Below, piece by piece: positions 43,755-56,229 of a DNA stretch of 64,000 bases. The position numbers and the translations under genes are program-made. Source of the stretch: Orychophragmus violaceus. Taxonomy: Eukaryota; Streptophyta; Magnoliopsida; Brassicales; Brassicaceae. Position 1 is the stretch's first letter. Every line of letters begins with the position of its first letter. The notes beneath the pieces are model-generated. The model saw nothing but the letters and a program-made list of their open reading frames with translations, was not told the origin of the DNA and ran no database searches. Where the stretch lies: the NCBI GenBank assembly GCA_030180135.1, contig CM058229.1:46217522-46281521 (forward strand), written 5' to 3'.

Positions 43755-45056
43755 TTGGGAATAGAGAAAAATTTCAAGAGTTTGAGGCTTTACGGGCTTC
43801 TCAAACGGCTCAGCCTCGACCGGGTGAGCCTCGACGATCCCGACCAGCTCAGCCCCGAACGACTCAGGCTCGTCAACATGCTTCTAGTGGGAGCCATTCT
43901 GTGTCTCGGGTGCCGGAGACACGTAATGTTCCTGCCTCCAGTGCACCAAAGATTGAGGCATTAGTCGAGCAACTGGGACGAGAGATGCTGATACGACTCG
44001 ATCCCCATTTCAAGGGTGCACATCCTACATATTGGTAAGTTTTTTTGGCTTTGGTAAATTCATTTTTTTCTCATTTGTATTATATACGTTTATCATTTAA
44101 TGTTTTTGAGTTTTAGGTTCGGGATGACGGATGTTAAGATCACGAATAGCATCTTGAGTATGATGTACATCATGCTTGGGTATGCCTATCCGACGTACTC
44201 CGAGATGCCATTGTTGGATAGGCATAACTGGTTCCGCCAGTTTGCGGAACATATCTTCATTTATTATCTTTCAAATTTTGTATTAATATTAATTATTAAT
44301 ACCAAACATTTTTTAGTAGCAAGAGTATACTTGGGATAAGAAGTATACTGAACTTGTGGAGAAGGAGTTCCAAAAGAAGGTGAGATCGTATTGTAGACCC
44401 GGCAAGAAGGACGAGAGCCGATGTATATTTAGCTGGTCGAGGACCGCCACAAAAACAAGACTACCAGCGAGATTTTGGATTCGATCGCTCGGAGAGTTAT
44501 CGAGGCGTCGAAGAAGCGAGTAGCAGAAGAGCTATCCCATCAATCCAAGGAAGGCTTGACTTCAGGGATTTCGCTATCGCAAGAAAATATCAATTAGATC
44601 TTTCTCGAGGTAAAATTTATGTTAATTATTTCTATTATTATTAATTTTAGATTATTTAATTTCTAACTTGTATATATAAGTTTTTCGCAGAAAAGTAAGG
44701 GTCATTTATTCGTCTTAGGAAACGTCGCATAGAAGCTCTCGACACCGCTTTACCGCTTCCATTCGGATGGCTCCTTTACCTAAGCGTTGAGGGAGAAAAA
44801 TGAAGAAATCTCAGCGTTGAAGGAGACTCAGGCAGCAGTAAAAGTGAACAGCAAGAAACGAATCGGAAGATGCATGAGATGCCAGCTCAGATGCTGGACT
44901 TCATGATTTTTGGTTGTCTTCTGGCAGGAGTGGGACCGACCAGTAGCTTCCGGAGCGGGAGCGGAAGTAGCACAAGTAGCTCCGAAAATGAGATAAGGAG
45001 CTCCGGGAACGGGACATGGACATGGGGAAATCGGGATTCGGACTTTCAGATCTAGA
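43755..45056 (+). pseudogene. CACTA (En/Spm) TNP1-like transposase, decayed
   Basis: Collinear pieces of the plant Ptta/En/Spm transposase family. A proline/arginine/serine-rich N-terminal part is followed by the conserved part: LDPHFKGAHPTYW near 44010, FGMTDVKITNSILSMM at 44117, and WDKKYTELVEKEFQKKVRSY at 44332-44390. A lysine/glutamate-rich tail (EISALKETQAAVKVNSKKRI) near 44800 and a Ser/Gly-rich end follow. Frame changes and stops split it. In autonomous elements this protein binds the subterminal repeats. Confidence 0.6.
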
Positions 45057-45189
45057 TTTTATTTAATTGGAATACTTTTAAATTTTTTTGAATATTTTAA
45101 TAATTTATAATATATTTTTATTTCATAAATTTTTAATTTTAATATTAATAAATATATTTTGTAATTTACAAAATTATTTATTGTATTAA

Positions 45190-45620
45190 AAAATATATAT
45201 ATATATATATATATTAAAAACCATCGGTAATTCGTCGGTTTCTATCCGTCTGTAATCTGTCGGTAAATCGTCAGTTTAGAACCGTTGGTTTTTCATCGGT
45301 AACCGTCGGTAAATATCCGTCGGTTATTTGTTGGTATAATCTGACGGTTTACCGATGGGTATAAACGAACGGATTACCGACAAAACAACTGTTGGTAATA
45401 CCCGTCGGTAATCCTTCGGTTTATTCTTGTTGATAACCAACGTATAACTGTTGGTTTTTGACTCTTCGATATTTCGTCGGTTCAGCATAAGTATTTATCC
45501 GTCGATAATCCATCAGTAATTACCGACAGAAAACCGACGGATATCGAATTCTGAGGAAATAAAACCGATGGATTCATTCAGTTGATAATCCATCAATAAG
45601 GGCCATTACCGATGAACATC
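45190..45620. repeat. Subterminal repeats of a CACTA-like element
   Basis: Many copies of CCGTCGGTAAT, TCGTCGGTTT and the inverted ACCGACGG in both orientations, preceded by an (AT)n run at 45195-45212. Such arrays are binding sites for the TNP1-like protein near CACTA ends. Confidence 0.65.
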
Positions 45621-45698
45621 CAACAGATTCATGACATATACAAATAGTCAACCTCTTTCATATAGCAATGTCTGTAATTTTCTCTGTCTTTGTAGTGT

Positions 45699-46031
45699 TT
45701 GCAAGAACGACAAATTTATGCCGGGAGTAGAATTTGGAAGCATTTTTATAGGAATGGATTTATGCCAGATTATAATATGAGTGAGAAGTTAGTGGATTCA
45801 ATATGTGAAATGTCAGATTATTTACCCGAAGGAAACCAGACAACTAGGTCAAATTTCGAGAAAATTTTGATGCGCAGTTTAGACCTTCCATGTCATACAA
45901 TTTATGTGTGCATTAATAATTATATGATATTTTGGAAAGATGACGAAAGATTAGATAAGTGTGAGATTTGTAATTCACTAAGATGGAAGCCTAATGAGCA
46001 ACGTCGTAGGAACAATGTACCATACAATTGA
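45699..46031 (+). pseudogene. CACTA TNP2 transposase fragment
   Basis: A 110-codon frame with motifs of Transposase_21: IYVCINNYMIFWKDDERLDKCEICNSLRWKPNEQRRRNNVP. The rest of the protein is missing on both sides. Confidence 0.7.
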
Positions 46032-46079
46032 ATGTGTTATATGCATATAGCTGACGTGAAGAAATGATGTAGATTTTAA

Positions 46080-46200
46080 AACGTCATTTACATTTCCTTA
46101 TTACAAAATCATGAGAAACAAATCCAAAACAACATAATCTCCATTTGAACTCAAGACCCGATGGCCAAATACTTAGCTCTGACCTACTAGGCCACTAAAA
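46080..46200 (-). mobile_element. tRNA-derived SINE-like unit
   Basis: On the minus strand TGGCCTAGTAGG (about 46195-46184) matches the polymerase III A box and GAGTTCAAATGG, about 35-40 bp downstream, resembles a B box. The intervening GTCAGAGCTAAG... has the layout of a tRNA head. The 3' part is T- and A-rich. No clear target duplication was found. Confidence 0.4.
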
Positions 46201-46209
46201 ATTAATCGA

Positions 46210-47190
46210 TCATTACCCTGAAGCATAGTGTATATATATATATATAAAAGTCCAAAACTCGCGACTGTTTTGGGACCAAATAAACCAAAAAATTTAGCGA
46301 ATTGAACACGCGGAAAATTTCCCAGATTTTTTTGCCCAAATATTTTAAGCCAGCCTAAACCTTTTCCCTAAAATTTCCCCCAAATCGACTAAGTCTCGGA
46401 CAAAATCGTTAACCCTAAAATTGATCTCTGTCGCCAAATCTCCGAGAACTTGTTGAATCTCTGTCAAAATTCTCTAAGAAATTCTATCTTTCTTTGTCGA
46501 TTTCGTAATCTTAATCATAAACGACAAGCCCTCATTCATTCATATCTCTCTCTTAGAACCCTTCGATCTCGACACCAGTTACGCCGGCGGATCTACTTGA
46601 GCAGTACAATTTCACTCCGACAACGGGTCGGTCTCCGCCATGGTTTTTCCCTCTCAAACAAACCCAGCTGCATGTATGCCAGTTTCCACCGCCAAACCAT
46701 CTTATTGAAACCAACTCACGTTCACCAAAGATCTCTGAAGCTCAAGGTCCGTCGTCAAACTCTCAACCTCAGGTGCAAAGCTCTTGGAATCCTCAAGGTT
46801 ACCTAAGATAATTCATGTTCTAATCAGTTTATGAATAAATTTACTTTTTTTGGTGATTGAATTTGTAGCTACACCTTTGTATTTTCAGATTTAATATTTT
46901 TTCATGTGTATTAGTTATTGTTATTTGTTAAAGTATGAGTTTCATGACCCAATGTGTTATATTCTATCTTAAATCAGTTTTATGAATTTATGAATTTATC
47001 CTTATTCATTACAAGAATTCACGGTGAAGTCTCAATTGTAAACTCGAATGCTAACGTGTGGTTTATTCCTGTTTTTTTTTTTCAGATAATGGTTCAAGTA
47101 CTTGTTGTCTATGAAGAACGGGTGATGAGAGATTGGAAGTGGCATTTTCAGGTGGATAATCCCAATGCTAAAAGTTTTTTTTGTAGATGA
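46210..47190 (+). other. Unrecognised sequence with gene-like pieces
   Basis: Frame 46586-46806 gives LLEQYNFTPTTGRSPPWFF and a Pro/Ser-rich continuation. After about 280 non-coding bases, 47092-47186 gives MVQVLVVYEERVMRDWKWHF, which faintly recalls the N-terminus of MULE transposases. These could be exons of one decayed gene. I cannot assign it. Confidence 0.3.
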
Positions 47191-47224
47191 TAACCTATTT
47201 TTTATATAAAGTTAAAAAGAAGCA

Positions 47225-48176
47225 ATGAAAGGAATACTACATATTCTTAATTATTATCAAGTTTCAGTGCAACAAATAAATTTTACAAAGTCATCACTTC
47301 AGTTTGGACACAAAGTGGATGAGGGAATTTTTGAACAAATAAAATTGATATTGGAAATTACCGCTTTGAGTAGTATGGGTTCATATTTGGGAATACTAAA
47401 AAGAACTTCGGCGGAGCGAAGACACAAATATTCGGATTTCTTCAAGACATACTCCAAAACATCATAAAGGGATGGACAGCAAAGTTTCAAACAAAAGGAA
47501 GCAAAGAGGTTTTGATAATATAGGTGGCAACTGCGTTGCCTAATCATGTAATGCCTTGTTACCGGTTCCCTAAAATAGTGACTACGAAGTTGACAAGTGT
47601 AGTTTCTCATTTCTGGTGGAGTTCAGGTGGATCGAGAAAAGATATGCATTAGATATCTTGGGATAAACTTTGTTAGGAAAAAGGAAACATAGGTATTGGA
47701 TTTCAGGCATTAAAGGAATTTAACACAGTTTTTGTTTGCCAAACAATTATGGGGATTAACTGATAAACCGGACATGATATTCTCTAAGGTTTTCAAAGGC
47801 AGATATTTTCGGAAAACGAACACTCTGGATCCAATCAGATCACTCTCACCATCTTACGAGTAGAAGAGTATCATATCCGTTAAATCTCTGGTTAAAAAGG
47901 CTTATCAAAAGGATGAGAACAGGGGAATCAATTTGAATATGGAATGACTGTTGGATCCCAAACTCACGCTTGAGACCAGCAATTTCTAAAACAAACATGA
48001 CTAACAATCTAATACTAACATATATCATTTCACAAAATCTAAAAATATACGTTTAAATCAGGATATCACACATAATAAGATTACCCGGATAAAATTAGAG
48101 ATATTCTATTCTTGGGACCATATCTTAAATCATTACAATCTTTTACTTGGAAGATTAAATGCCCACCTAAACTAAA
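47225..48176 (+). pseudogene. LINE (non-LTR) reverse transcriptase, C-terminal part
   Basis: Several frames give the typical plant LINE order: FGHKVDEGIFEQIKLILEI, MGSYLGILK, GWTAKFQTKGSKEVLI, ATALPNHVMPCYRFPK, SHFWWSS, then ISWDKLC and, after a stop, AKQLWGLTDKPDMIFSKVFK-like codons and SIWNDCWIPNSR. Frameshifts and stops abound. The reading ends exactly at 48176 in WKIKCPPKLN, where the CACTA terminus begins, so the CACTA element inserted into the LINE. Confidence 0.7.
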
Positions 48177-48660
48177 CACTACAAGAAAACCATAACGAAA
48201 TCTAGCGACGAAATACATCCGCCGCTAATTAGCCAGCACATTGCGACAATTTTACGAAGAAATGAATGTTTGTTGTAAATACGTTGTTAATTGATGAAAT
48301 ATATTCGACGTTTAATCGTAGCAAGTAACAAAGAATTAGTGACGTTTATGTGAAGTCGCCATAGTTCGTCGTTAATTCGTTAGATAATGCTACGATCTAG
48401 CGATGAAATGTATTGGTAGTATAATACGATGAATTAACATCAAAATGTAACGTAGTTATTTAGTAGATAGACATGTTTTAATAACTTATACCTGTTTTTT
48501 GCGACTTGTGTTTCTATCGTTATTTCAACCGAAAATCGTTGTTAAATCATTGATATTACTATCTGTTGCGAAATCATTGCTAATTCGTTGCAAAATTGTA
48601 AAAAAATCTATAAATACTTCATACTTCAAAACGAAAATCACAACTCAAAGTACCAAAAAC
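48177..48660 (+). repeat. Left terminus and subterminal repeats of the CACTA element
   Basis: CACTACAAGAAAA followed by units such as TCGTCGTTAATTCGTTAG, AGCGACGAAAT and their inverted forms. A TATA-like CTATAAATAC lies near 48612, about 85 bp before the transposase ATG. Confidence 0.75.
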
Positions 48661-48696
48661 TACAACTCTCTCTAAAAAATATTCCTTTCCAAAAAT

Positions 48697-51600
48697 ATGT
48701 CTATATACGAACTATGGACTTGAAAGTATCAACGTAAAGATGCGGAAAGAGCGGGGACAAAGGAGTTTCGAGATATGCTTGAGATATTCATGTATCAACC
48801 AGGTCAGACATCAATAACTATAGAAAGCGGTAAGATGTTATGTCCTTGTCCCAAATGCATGAATCTGAAGTTTATTCTTGTTGAGACAGTTTGGCATCAC
48901 TTATTGAATAGAAGATTTACACCACATTATTATATATGGTATCAACACGGAGAATGTTATAGTAGTGGATATGATGCAGAAGTAGTAGTAGCAATGTTCA
49001 ACATGAAAATAAAATGCATGTTAACCATGATCAATTCGGTTATCACAGAGAGTATAATTATCACGAGCATGATAGGGTGCATGAAATTGTTACAAATGCA
49101 TTTCTCCAAACAATAAGTAATGATCGTAATGATGTTGAGGAACCCAAATTAGATTCCCAACAATTTTATGATATGCTAAACGCAACAAATCAGCCTCTCT
49201 ACGATGGATGTAGAGAAGGGTTGTCCAAATTATCGTTCGCAGCTAGGATGATGAACATTAAAACTGATCATAACTTAGCTAAGGTTTGAATGAATGATTG
49301 GGCATATCTTTTTAAAGAATATTTACCGGATGATAATTTGGCTTCGGGAAGCTATTATGAGATTTAGAAAATGCTTTATAGCCTTAGTTTACCTTCTGAG
49401 ATGATTGATATATGTGTTGATAACTACATGCTTTTTTGGAAATACGATATGAGCCGCATTGAAGCAAACGGAACCCAATACCGCACCAAAGGATCTGGTA
49501 TCTTACCATAACGGATAGGTTGCAACGGATGTTTCAGTCTGAAAGAACAACTTCTTCTATGAGATGGCATGTTGAGCATTCACAGACGGATGGGGGGGGG
49601 AGTGACTCATCCTTCAGATGCATAGGCGTGGAAATACTTTAAGACGGTACATCCTTAATTTTCCAGACAGGTTGGAAATGTATACTTTGGTCTTTTCACA
49701 TATGGATTTAGTCCATTTGGTATGTCTGGTAGACAAATATTCTTTGTGGCCGGTAATATTGACTCCTTACAACCTACCTCCATCTAATATGCCCGATGGA
49801 TATGGTGAAAACCATAATTGGCATAAGAAAATCATTTTTTTGGGAACTATCTTACTGGAAAGATCATCTGCTAAGACACAATCCTGATGTGATGCATATC
49901 GAAAAAACTTCTGTGATAACATCATGCATACACTGTCTAATGTGCCGGGAAGAACTAAAGATAACTTGAAATAAAGGTTGGACTTACATGATATTTGCGC
50001 ACAAAACGAGTTGCATATCACATCAGTCGGAGTTGCACCAGTTCCTATATTTTGGTTGAATTTAGAAGCAACATCGGCCTTGTTTGAGTGGGTGAAACAG
50101 ATGTTTGCTTCCCATATGGGTATGTTTCTAGTCTCTCTAGTTGTGTTGATTAAGGTAAAACAATTCACAGGAATGAAGATTCATGATTGCCATGTGTTCA
50201 TGCAAAGACTATTTCCCTTTGCTCTTGCCAAACTCCTTCCCCCGAAAGTAAGCGAAGCACTTGCAGGTAGGTGAAGTAAATAATGTTGATTAATTTGGGG
50301 TAACTGTTCAAGTCATGAAGGCTAATGTGTATTGATTTTCTTGCTAGGTATAGTATCATTTTTCCGAGATCTCAGCACACACACTATCAAAAGATATTAT
50401 TGTACAATTGCATGCTAATATTCACATACTACTATGCAATTTGGAGAAGATCTTTCCTGCGTCATTTTTTGATGTCATGTAACATCTCCCTATCCATCTC
50501 CCACATGAAGCAAAACTAGGTTGACTTGTTCAATTTTTGTGGATGTATCCGTTCGAGTGTTTCATGAAACATCTGAAGGGGAAGGCAAAAATACAGCTAG
50601 GGTACAAGGAAGTATTGTTGCTGGAAGTCTAACAAAAGCAACGTCTCATTTGACATCATACTATTTCACTACAAAATTCTGCACACGTAAGATAAGGCCT
50701 CATCAGTACGATGATGGTGGAGACAGACGAGCATATCTAGTTGATGATGTTCAAGACATATTTTCACTTATTGGTCGTCTAAGCGGTAAATTGAGATCAG
50801 AATGGTGGGGTAGTGCGGAAGACAGTCGTATTGCACATACATACATCCTTCTAAACTGTGAGGATTCTCGTCCTTTTGAGAGGTATATATACATAATGGT
50901 ACATTATCATCCACCACTTTTAAATAACTATGTGGTTATATCTAATTGTTCGGTGTTGCAGCATGTTTGAGACTCAAGTTCGGGAAGCGGTCGAGGGGGT
51001 ATCCGACAATGAGATCAACAGACGGAAAGACCAATATTTCACAATATGGATAAGGAACCAAGTATGCTTAGGTTAATTACTAGATTCAATACAGTTTCGA
51101 AATTTATATAATTTGTGGCTTAACAAAATACACTTGTATGCAGGTGGATCCTGGTGATACTCGTTATCCTTTATGGTTGCTTGAGGTGCTTCAAGGCCCC
51201 GTCGCTAGAATAACAACCGCACCCATTTATTTCACTCGGGGATACGTATTTCACACATATAAGCATGGACAAAACAGAGCGACCACAAACTATGGTGTAT
51301 GTGTGAGGGGTGAAACAGATTTTTATGGGTTTTGCAAAAAATTATCGAGATTGAGTACACAAGATTGTTGAATGTGAAAACAATGGTATTTAAGTGTGAT
51401 TGGTTTGATCCAGTGGTTGGTCGAGGTGTCCGAGTAAAACATTTTGGGGTCGTGGACATGAATGACACAAGACGGTACAAGAAATTCGAGTGTTTCATAC
51501 TAGTTTCACAAGCAGAGCAAGTTACCTTTCATACCGTATCTGCGTGTCAGGACATCTAGGATTTGTTGGCTGTCAGTTACCAGAGTTTCTCCATGGGGTA

Positions 51601-51826
51601 GTATAGTTGGAGTATAAGATACGCCAAAGCAAGAAGATAGTCGCGGTTTCATTTCAACACCTACTGAGACGACATAAGAGGTTTTACTTATCAGTTCCCA
51701 CACTCGACAATTTGAGTCTCTCCCGAAGACACAAATGAAGAAGCTGAGTCTGAAAAAGTCTATGAATTTGATGACGATGAAGAGTCCGAGGAGGCCGATA
51801 ATGCCTCAAGTGACTCAAATTTGTAG
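48697..51826 (+). pseudogene. CACTA TNP2 transposase, nearly full-length but decayed
   Basis: Start ATG at 48697 (MSIYELWT, then a stop). A transposase-associated domain follows (ESGKMLCPCPKCMN at 48823). Transposase_21 motifs come next: PSEMIDICVDNYMLFWKY near 49395, MRWHVEHSQTDG near 49560, SLWPVILTPYNLPPS at 49741, FTGMKIHDCHVFMQRLFPFA at 50164. DUF4218-type sequence (GSIVAGSLTKATSHLTSYYF, 50605) and DUF4216-type sequence (CDWFDPVVGRGVRVKHFGVV, 51397) follow, with an acidic tail ending at 51826. Many stops and frameshifts. The intact protein would excise and insert CACTA elements. Confidence 0.8.
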
Positions 51827-52026
51827 CTTTTCTATTTTATCTGTTAAATTTATATTTAAAAAAAAAATATTATAACAGTTCGTCACTAAATCCATGCGAA
51901 TAATGACAAATGTTAGGTGTCCTCGTTAATTCGTCTTAAAACCTTAATAAAATACTATAAATACCCCCTTACTTCAAAAATAAAAAACACATCTGAAAAC
52001 ACCTAAAAACTCAATATCTTTCAAAC

Positions 52027-52320
52027 ATATCAATATACGAATTAAGGTGTTTGATGTATTGATATATGGATGCGGAAGGAGCTGTGACGAAAGAGTTTCG
52101 TGATGGGCTTCAAATATTCATGGATGATGCCATTCACACATTGATAACTATAGACAGCGGTAAGATGTTATGTCTTTGTCAATGCAAGAATATGAAATTA
52201 ATTCCTGTTGACAAGGTTTGACATCATTAATGACCCGAGGATTTACACTAAATTATTTTGTTTGGTACAATCATGGAGAAAAAGCAGAACACGGTGAAGA
52301 GTCCAAAGACGAAAAATTTA
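52027..52320 (+). pseudogene. Second CACTA transposase start, short fragment
   Basis: Repeats the start of the gene at 48697: SIYEL, MDAEGAVTKEFRDGLQIFM, then SGKMLCLCQCKNMKLIPVD. The ATG has become ATA and the frame is cut after about 90 codons. It retains the upstream TATA-like CTATAAATAC (about 51953). Confidence 0.65.
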
Positions 52321-52389
52321 AATGTTATATATAATGTAATCAGATATCCATATTTTCTTCTAGTATTGGTGTCAGTTGTATACTCATAT

Positions 52390-53130
52390 ATATATGTATA
52401 TATCCGTCGTTAATTAGCGGCTGTGACTAAACAAATGATTATCTGTTTAAACATAAGAAGTTCAAAGTTTACTTGCAAAGATTATATACTCTTACTAAAT
52501 TATTATCCGTTTAAACATAAGAAGTTCAAACACTTTAAGACTTAATCTTTAAAGTTCAAAGTTTAAGTATAAGGTTCTAACACATTCATTCTTACTAATC
52601 AAGTTTGCAAAACGACGTTATTTGTTTTTTGTGTTTCTTTGATAAGATTATACTTCCAAAGTACATTTCAACAATCATGTATATCAAATATCTATACAAT
52701 TACCAATTTAGGGCTGAAAAAATATTCCTACGTAACAACGGATTAACGACCATTCGTCGTTAATCCGTCGCTTAATACCAAATAAATATAATAATTTTTC
52801 GAACCCTAAACCCTATACCTCAAATGGACAGTGATACATATTTCATTAAATATCGAATTAACGTGTTCGTAGTTAATTCAATGCTTAATAGTATCGAATT
52901 TAATACGAAAATATACATACACGTGTAGGATGAAGATTTGGTTTTCCTTGTTAACTCGTTGTTACTAAGCGACTGATTAATGATTGATTCGTCGTTAATC
53001 CATCTCTTAATAAAAATTAATTTCCCCTGCGGGGAAATCTGAAATATTTCTAATTTTACGGCCATGATTTAACCACGATTTACCATGACTCGTCACTAAT
53101 CCGTCGCTACTTAATAACGGATTAGCGATG
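52390..53130. repeat. CACTA subterminal repeats
   Basis: Units TCGTCGTTAATCCGTCGCT, ACGGATTAACGACCA and variants in both orientations at 52403, 52735-52785, 52950-53010 and 53085-53130. CCCTAAACCCTA occurs once near 52804. Confidence 0.6.
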
Positions 53131-53433
53131 GATCATAATACTCTATTAAACTTAAAACTACTCTTCTTACTCTTTCTTCTTCTCTCGTTCCACCGAACCC
53201 TCTCTCTCCCTCTCTTTGTCGAAATCCTCCGGTGACGCTCCCTCTCTCCGGCGACTCCTTCTCTCGGAGATTCTCCACGCCTCTCCCTTACTAGGCCTTC
53301 TACGGTGCTCCTGCTTTGCTCGACCTTATCTGGCCCTGCCTTCTCCAGCATTTTCTCCTCCCAGTAATTCCTCCTCCCGGCGCTTCCTCCTCTAGCGACT
53401 CCTCTTCCCGGTGACTCCTTTTACCGCCGCTTC
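53131..53433. other. CT-rich stretch
   Basis: Pyrimidine-rich on the plus strand with repeated CTCCTTCTC, CCGGCGACTCC and CTCCCGGCG units, like a decayed coding or 5' leader region. The solo LTR sits at its right end. Confidence 0.4.
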
Positions 53434-55145
53434 TGTAACATCCCCGATCCTCAATAGAATCGCCGAGATGCACCATGACCGAGTTGAAAGAGGAAAACCA
53501 TGAAGGAGATGATAGAAACTCGTCAATGGTGAAAAACATTATTTTCTGAATTAATTCATTTAATTTGGAAAATAATAGTGATTTAGACAATATCAATGTT
53601 TGTTGGTGCCAAATAAAAAAAAGTGTTTTGACTATATAAGGGGGTGTGTATCCTTTAGTGACCGGGCAGCCTAGAAACTTGACCATAGATGGACCGTGGG
53701 ATGGTTATACTAATATAAACTCAGATAGAATGAGTCTATGAAGGATTAAGATCGAATCAAGGGGAAGATTCAGCTGGAAGGGAACCGGATGTATAATTTT
53801 GGGGTGGAATCGAGGGATTGATCCATCCGGTTAACATCAAGTGCAGACTTAGCCAAAATCAACAACGAAAGGTTAAGTTGTCCATATAATCAGTTGGAAC
53901 AAGATGGAACAAACTGAAACAAGCTGAAATATCGAGCAAGACCAGCTGGATCAGCTCGATAAGTAGTCCGGAAGATCAAATCAGCTAGGATGAGTGTTCG
54001 ACTATTAAGGAAGCTAGTTGGCTGAATTTAGCTAGTGACCAAGCTGAGCGGTTATGAACGAAAGGTTTCCATGAACAAATGCGAATGTTCGGACATGCAA
54101 CTCACACCCATTCTCTGGCCAAGGCAGTTGGGAAATTGCCTATAAATATCTAGCTTTGGGAAATTTTTCGGACACACAGAAAATGCAGGAAATTCTCATA
54201 AAGACTTAAAAGCGATCGTGAGAAAAGTAAGGAAAGGAAGAAGATTGGATTATCATTTTATGGGAGCGCTTAGCCCTAAGCGATCTCGGATTGCAGCAAG
54301 GGATCTAGCATGGTTCTGTCTACGACTAAGGATCACAACAAAAGGGCAGAAAAGCCAAATGTGACTACATATACCATCCTGTATTAAGTCTGTGACTCTT
54401 GGTTAAGGCGAACAGATCGTCGGACTGGCTATGCGATCGGTTGTAACTATACTCTTGCTTTATATTCAATATTCTACTTGAACAGTTATTGATTGATGGC
54501 CGATAACCGATCTGGCTAGAGTTATAAGGAATTAGGGATCAAGCAGGTTTTGGCTAAGGATCAGAATGACCTTGCCCAAGTCTCAGCCATGATCCGAGCG
54601 TTTTCCTTAGGCGTCATTATATATGGTTAGGTTGGAAGAGATTAAGGGTTGGACGGATTGTCCATACTCATGCCTTTCCTATGCCTTATATGAACATTTT
54701 AGGATGGGGGAATTTATATATAAGTTGTCCGGATCATATAGAACTTAGAGGCCGCATGAACAAACTAAGTTAATCTATAGATTACTTATGCCTCTTTGTT
54801 GCAGGACCTAAAGTTGATCGTGAGACTGATCGGGCTTAGGCGCGAGACAAAGACTTAGGCGGACAGGGTGGTGGAATAGACTGGTTGTAATAGGATCAAA
54901 CAATTGTACTAGCCTATAGAGCAAACTTAATGATTGTATCGATACCCTGAGTTATTAATGAAATCCAGTTCTAAGCCTAAGCATTATTGCATATTGACCC
55001 TAATAAATGAATCTCAGAATATAAGCATCGAAAATGACTTAAGGAAACGAATAAGACCCTTAAAATAGATTGAATGGATCCGTTTCAGTTATTGGCTGAA
55101 CGTAAATAACCTTCTTAGGCTTACTAGCTGGGATGGGGTGTTTCG
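53434..55145 (+). repeat. Solo LTR (1712 bp), gypsy-like
   Basis: Begins TGTAACATCCCC and ends GGGATGGGGTGTTTCG, so the ends are imperfect inverted copies; the expected final CA has become CG. Flanked by a perfect duplication GCTTC (53429-53433 and 55146-55150). Contains a TATA box GACTATATAAGGG near 53631. No coding sequence or primer-binding site is present, so it is a solo LTR. Confidence 0.8.
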
Positions 55146-55150
55146 GCTTC

Positions 55151-55350
55151 CTCCTTCGGCAAAGTATATATATATATATATACGTTTGTTATATATAAAT
55201 AAAATTATGTATATATTAATATTTATATGTTGTTTATAGTGTATATTTATTAAATTTCTAGTTTGATTAGCCTTGGAATTAGTTTAGGTTCGAAATTAGA
55301 TTAGGCTCGAAATTATGTTCAGAATTTATAGTTATTAATTGATCTATATT
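55151..55350. other. AT-rich sequence
   Basis: (AT)n run at 55166-55182 and a GAAATTAGATTAGG-type duplication near 55290. No gene. Confidence 0.4.
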
Positions 55351-55990
55351 CACTACAAGAAAACATAGTTTTCACGAATGCACTTTTAATCGGAGAATAG
55401 TCGTTAATCGCCGTTTTACGACTATATGACGACTAAATATGGTAGTCGTAAATCCATAGTCGATAAATCGTATAGTCTTATTATTAGTTAGCGAGTTACG
55501 ACTATTTATACGATTAACATAGGTCATTGTAAAACAGACGTAGCATTGTCGGAAGATATAAAGACTCATTTGCGACTATTACAACGATATTTGTGCGACT
55601 ATTGAGGGAGTCCAGATGCCGACGGAGAAATGTTGTCATCAAATAGTTGTTAAACGAGGTGATGACTGAGCGATTAATATGTGACTGTATAGTATAGTTA
55701 GATAGTAGTCGTAAATATTAGCTACTATGTAGTGACTGGGTAACGACCATTTTAACTACTATCCCGTGACTAATAAGAACATCCATATACGATTATGGTT
55801 ATGATCTCGCCACTATGTGGCGACTATTATGTGACTGACTAGTATAGTCACGATTTAGTGGTAGACTATGGTGACGTTTTGGCGACTCTTCAGTGACACT
55901 TTACAACTGTTTAACGACTAATCTAACGACTATGCATCGAATACGAGGGACATCCAGATACCATTAATTGACGACTGTTACATTTGCGTG
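55351..55990. repeat. CACTA terminus and subterminal repeats
   Basis: CACTACAAGAAAA, then many copies of TAGTCGTAA, ACGACTAT and TGGCGACTATT in both orientations. The unit differs from the two arrays further left, so this is a third CACTA subfamily. Confidence 0.7.
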
Positions 55991-56229
55991 AAAATAAGAA
56001 TTTGGTATTATGCCATTTCTCAAATTAACGATTTGGTAATTGGTGATACTTCAATTTGAATGATACGAGATTTGCTTCAAGAAAACATTGATAACTTTAA
56101 TAATTTTGTGTTGCATATATACACAAAAAATTATCTACACATGCAAACTCCAATATTAAGGAGTTTTGAATTCATACACCAAAAACGAATTACGGTAGGC
56201 AGAGGGACAAGTAACATATGCAGCAGATG

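Larger units (their letters stand above)
48177..53130 (+). mobile_element. CACTA (En/Spm) element(s), right end not identified
   Basis: Begins with CACTACAAGAAAA at 48177. Subterminal repeats, a TATA box and a TNP2-type transposase gene follow. From about 51880 a second, partial copy of the promoter and gene start occurs, followed by another subterminal array up to about 53130. This suggests two related elements side by side or nested. No TTTTCTTGTAGTG end was found, so the right border is approximate. Confidence 0.65.
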
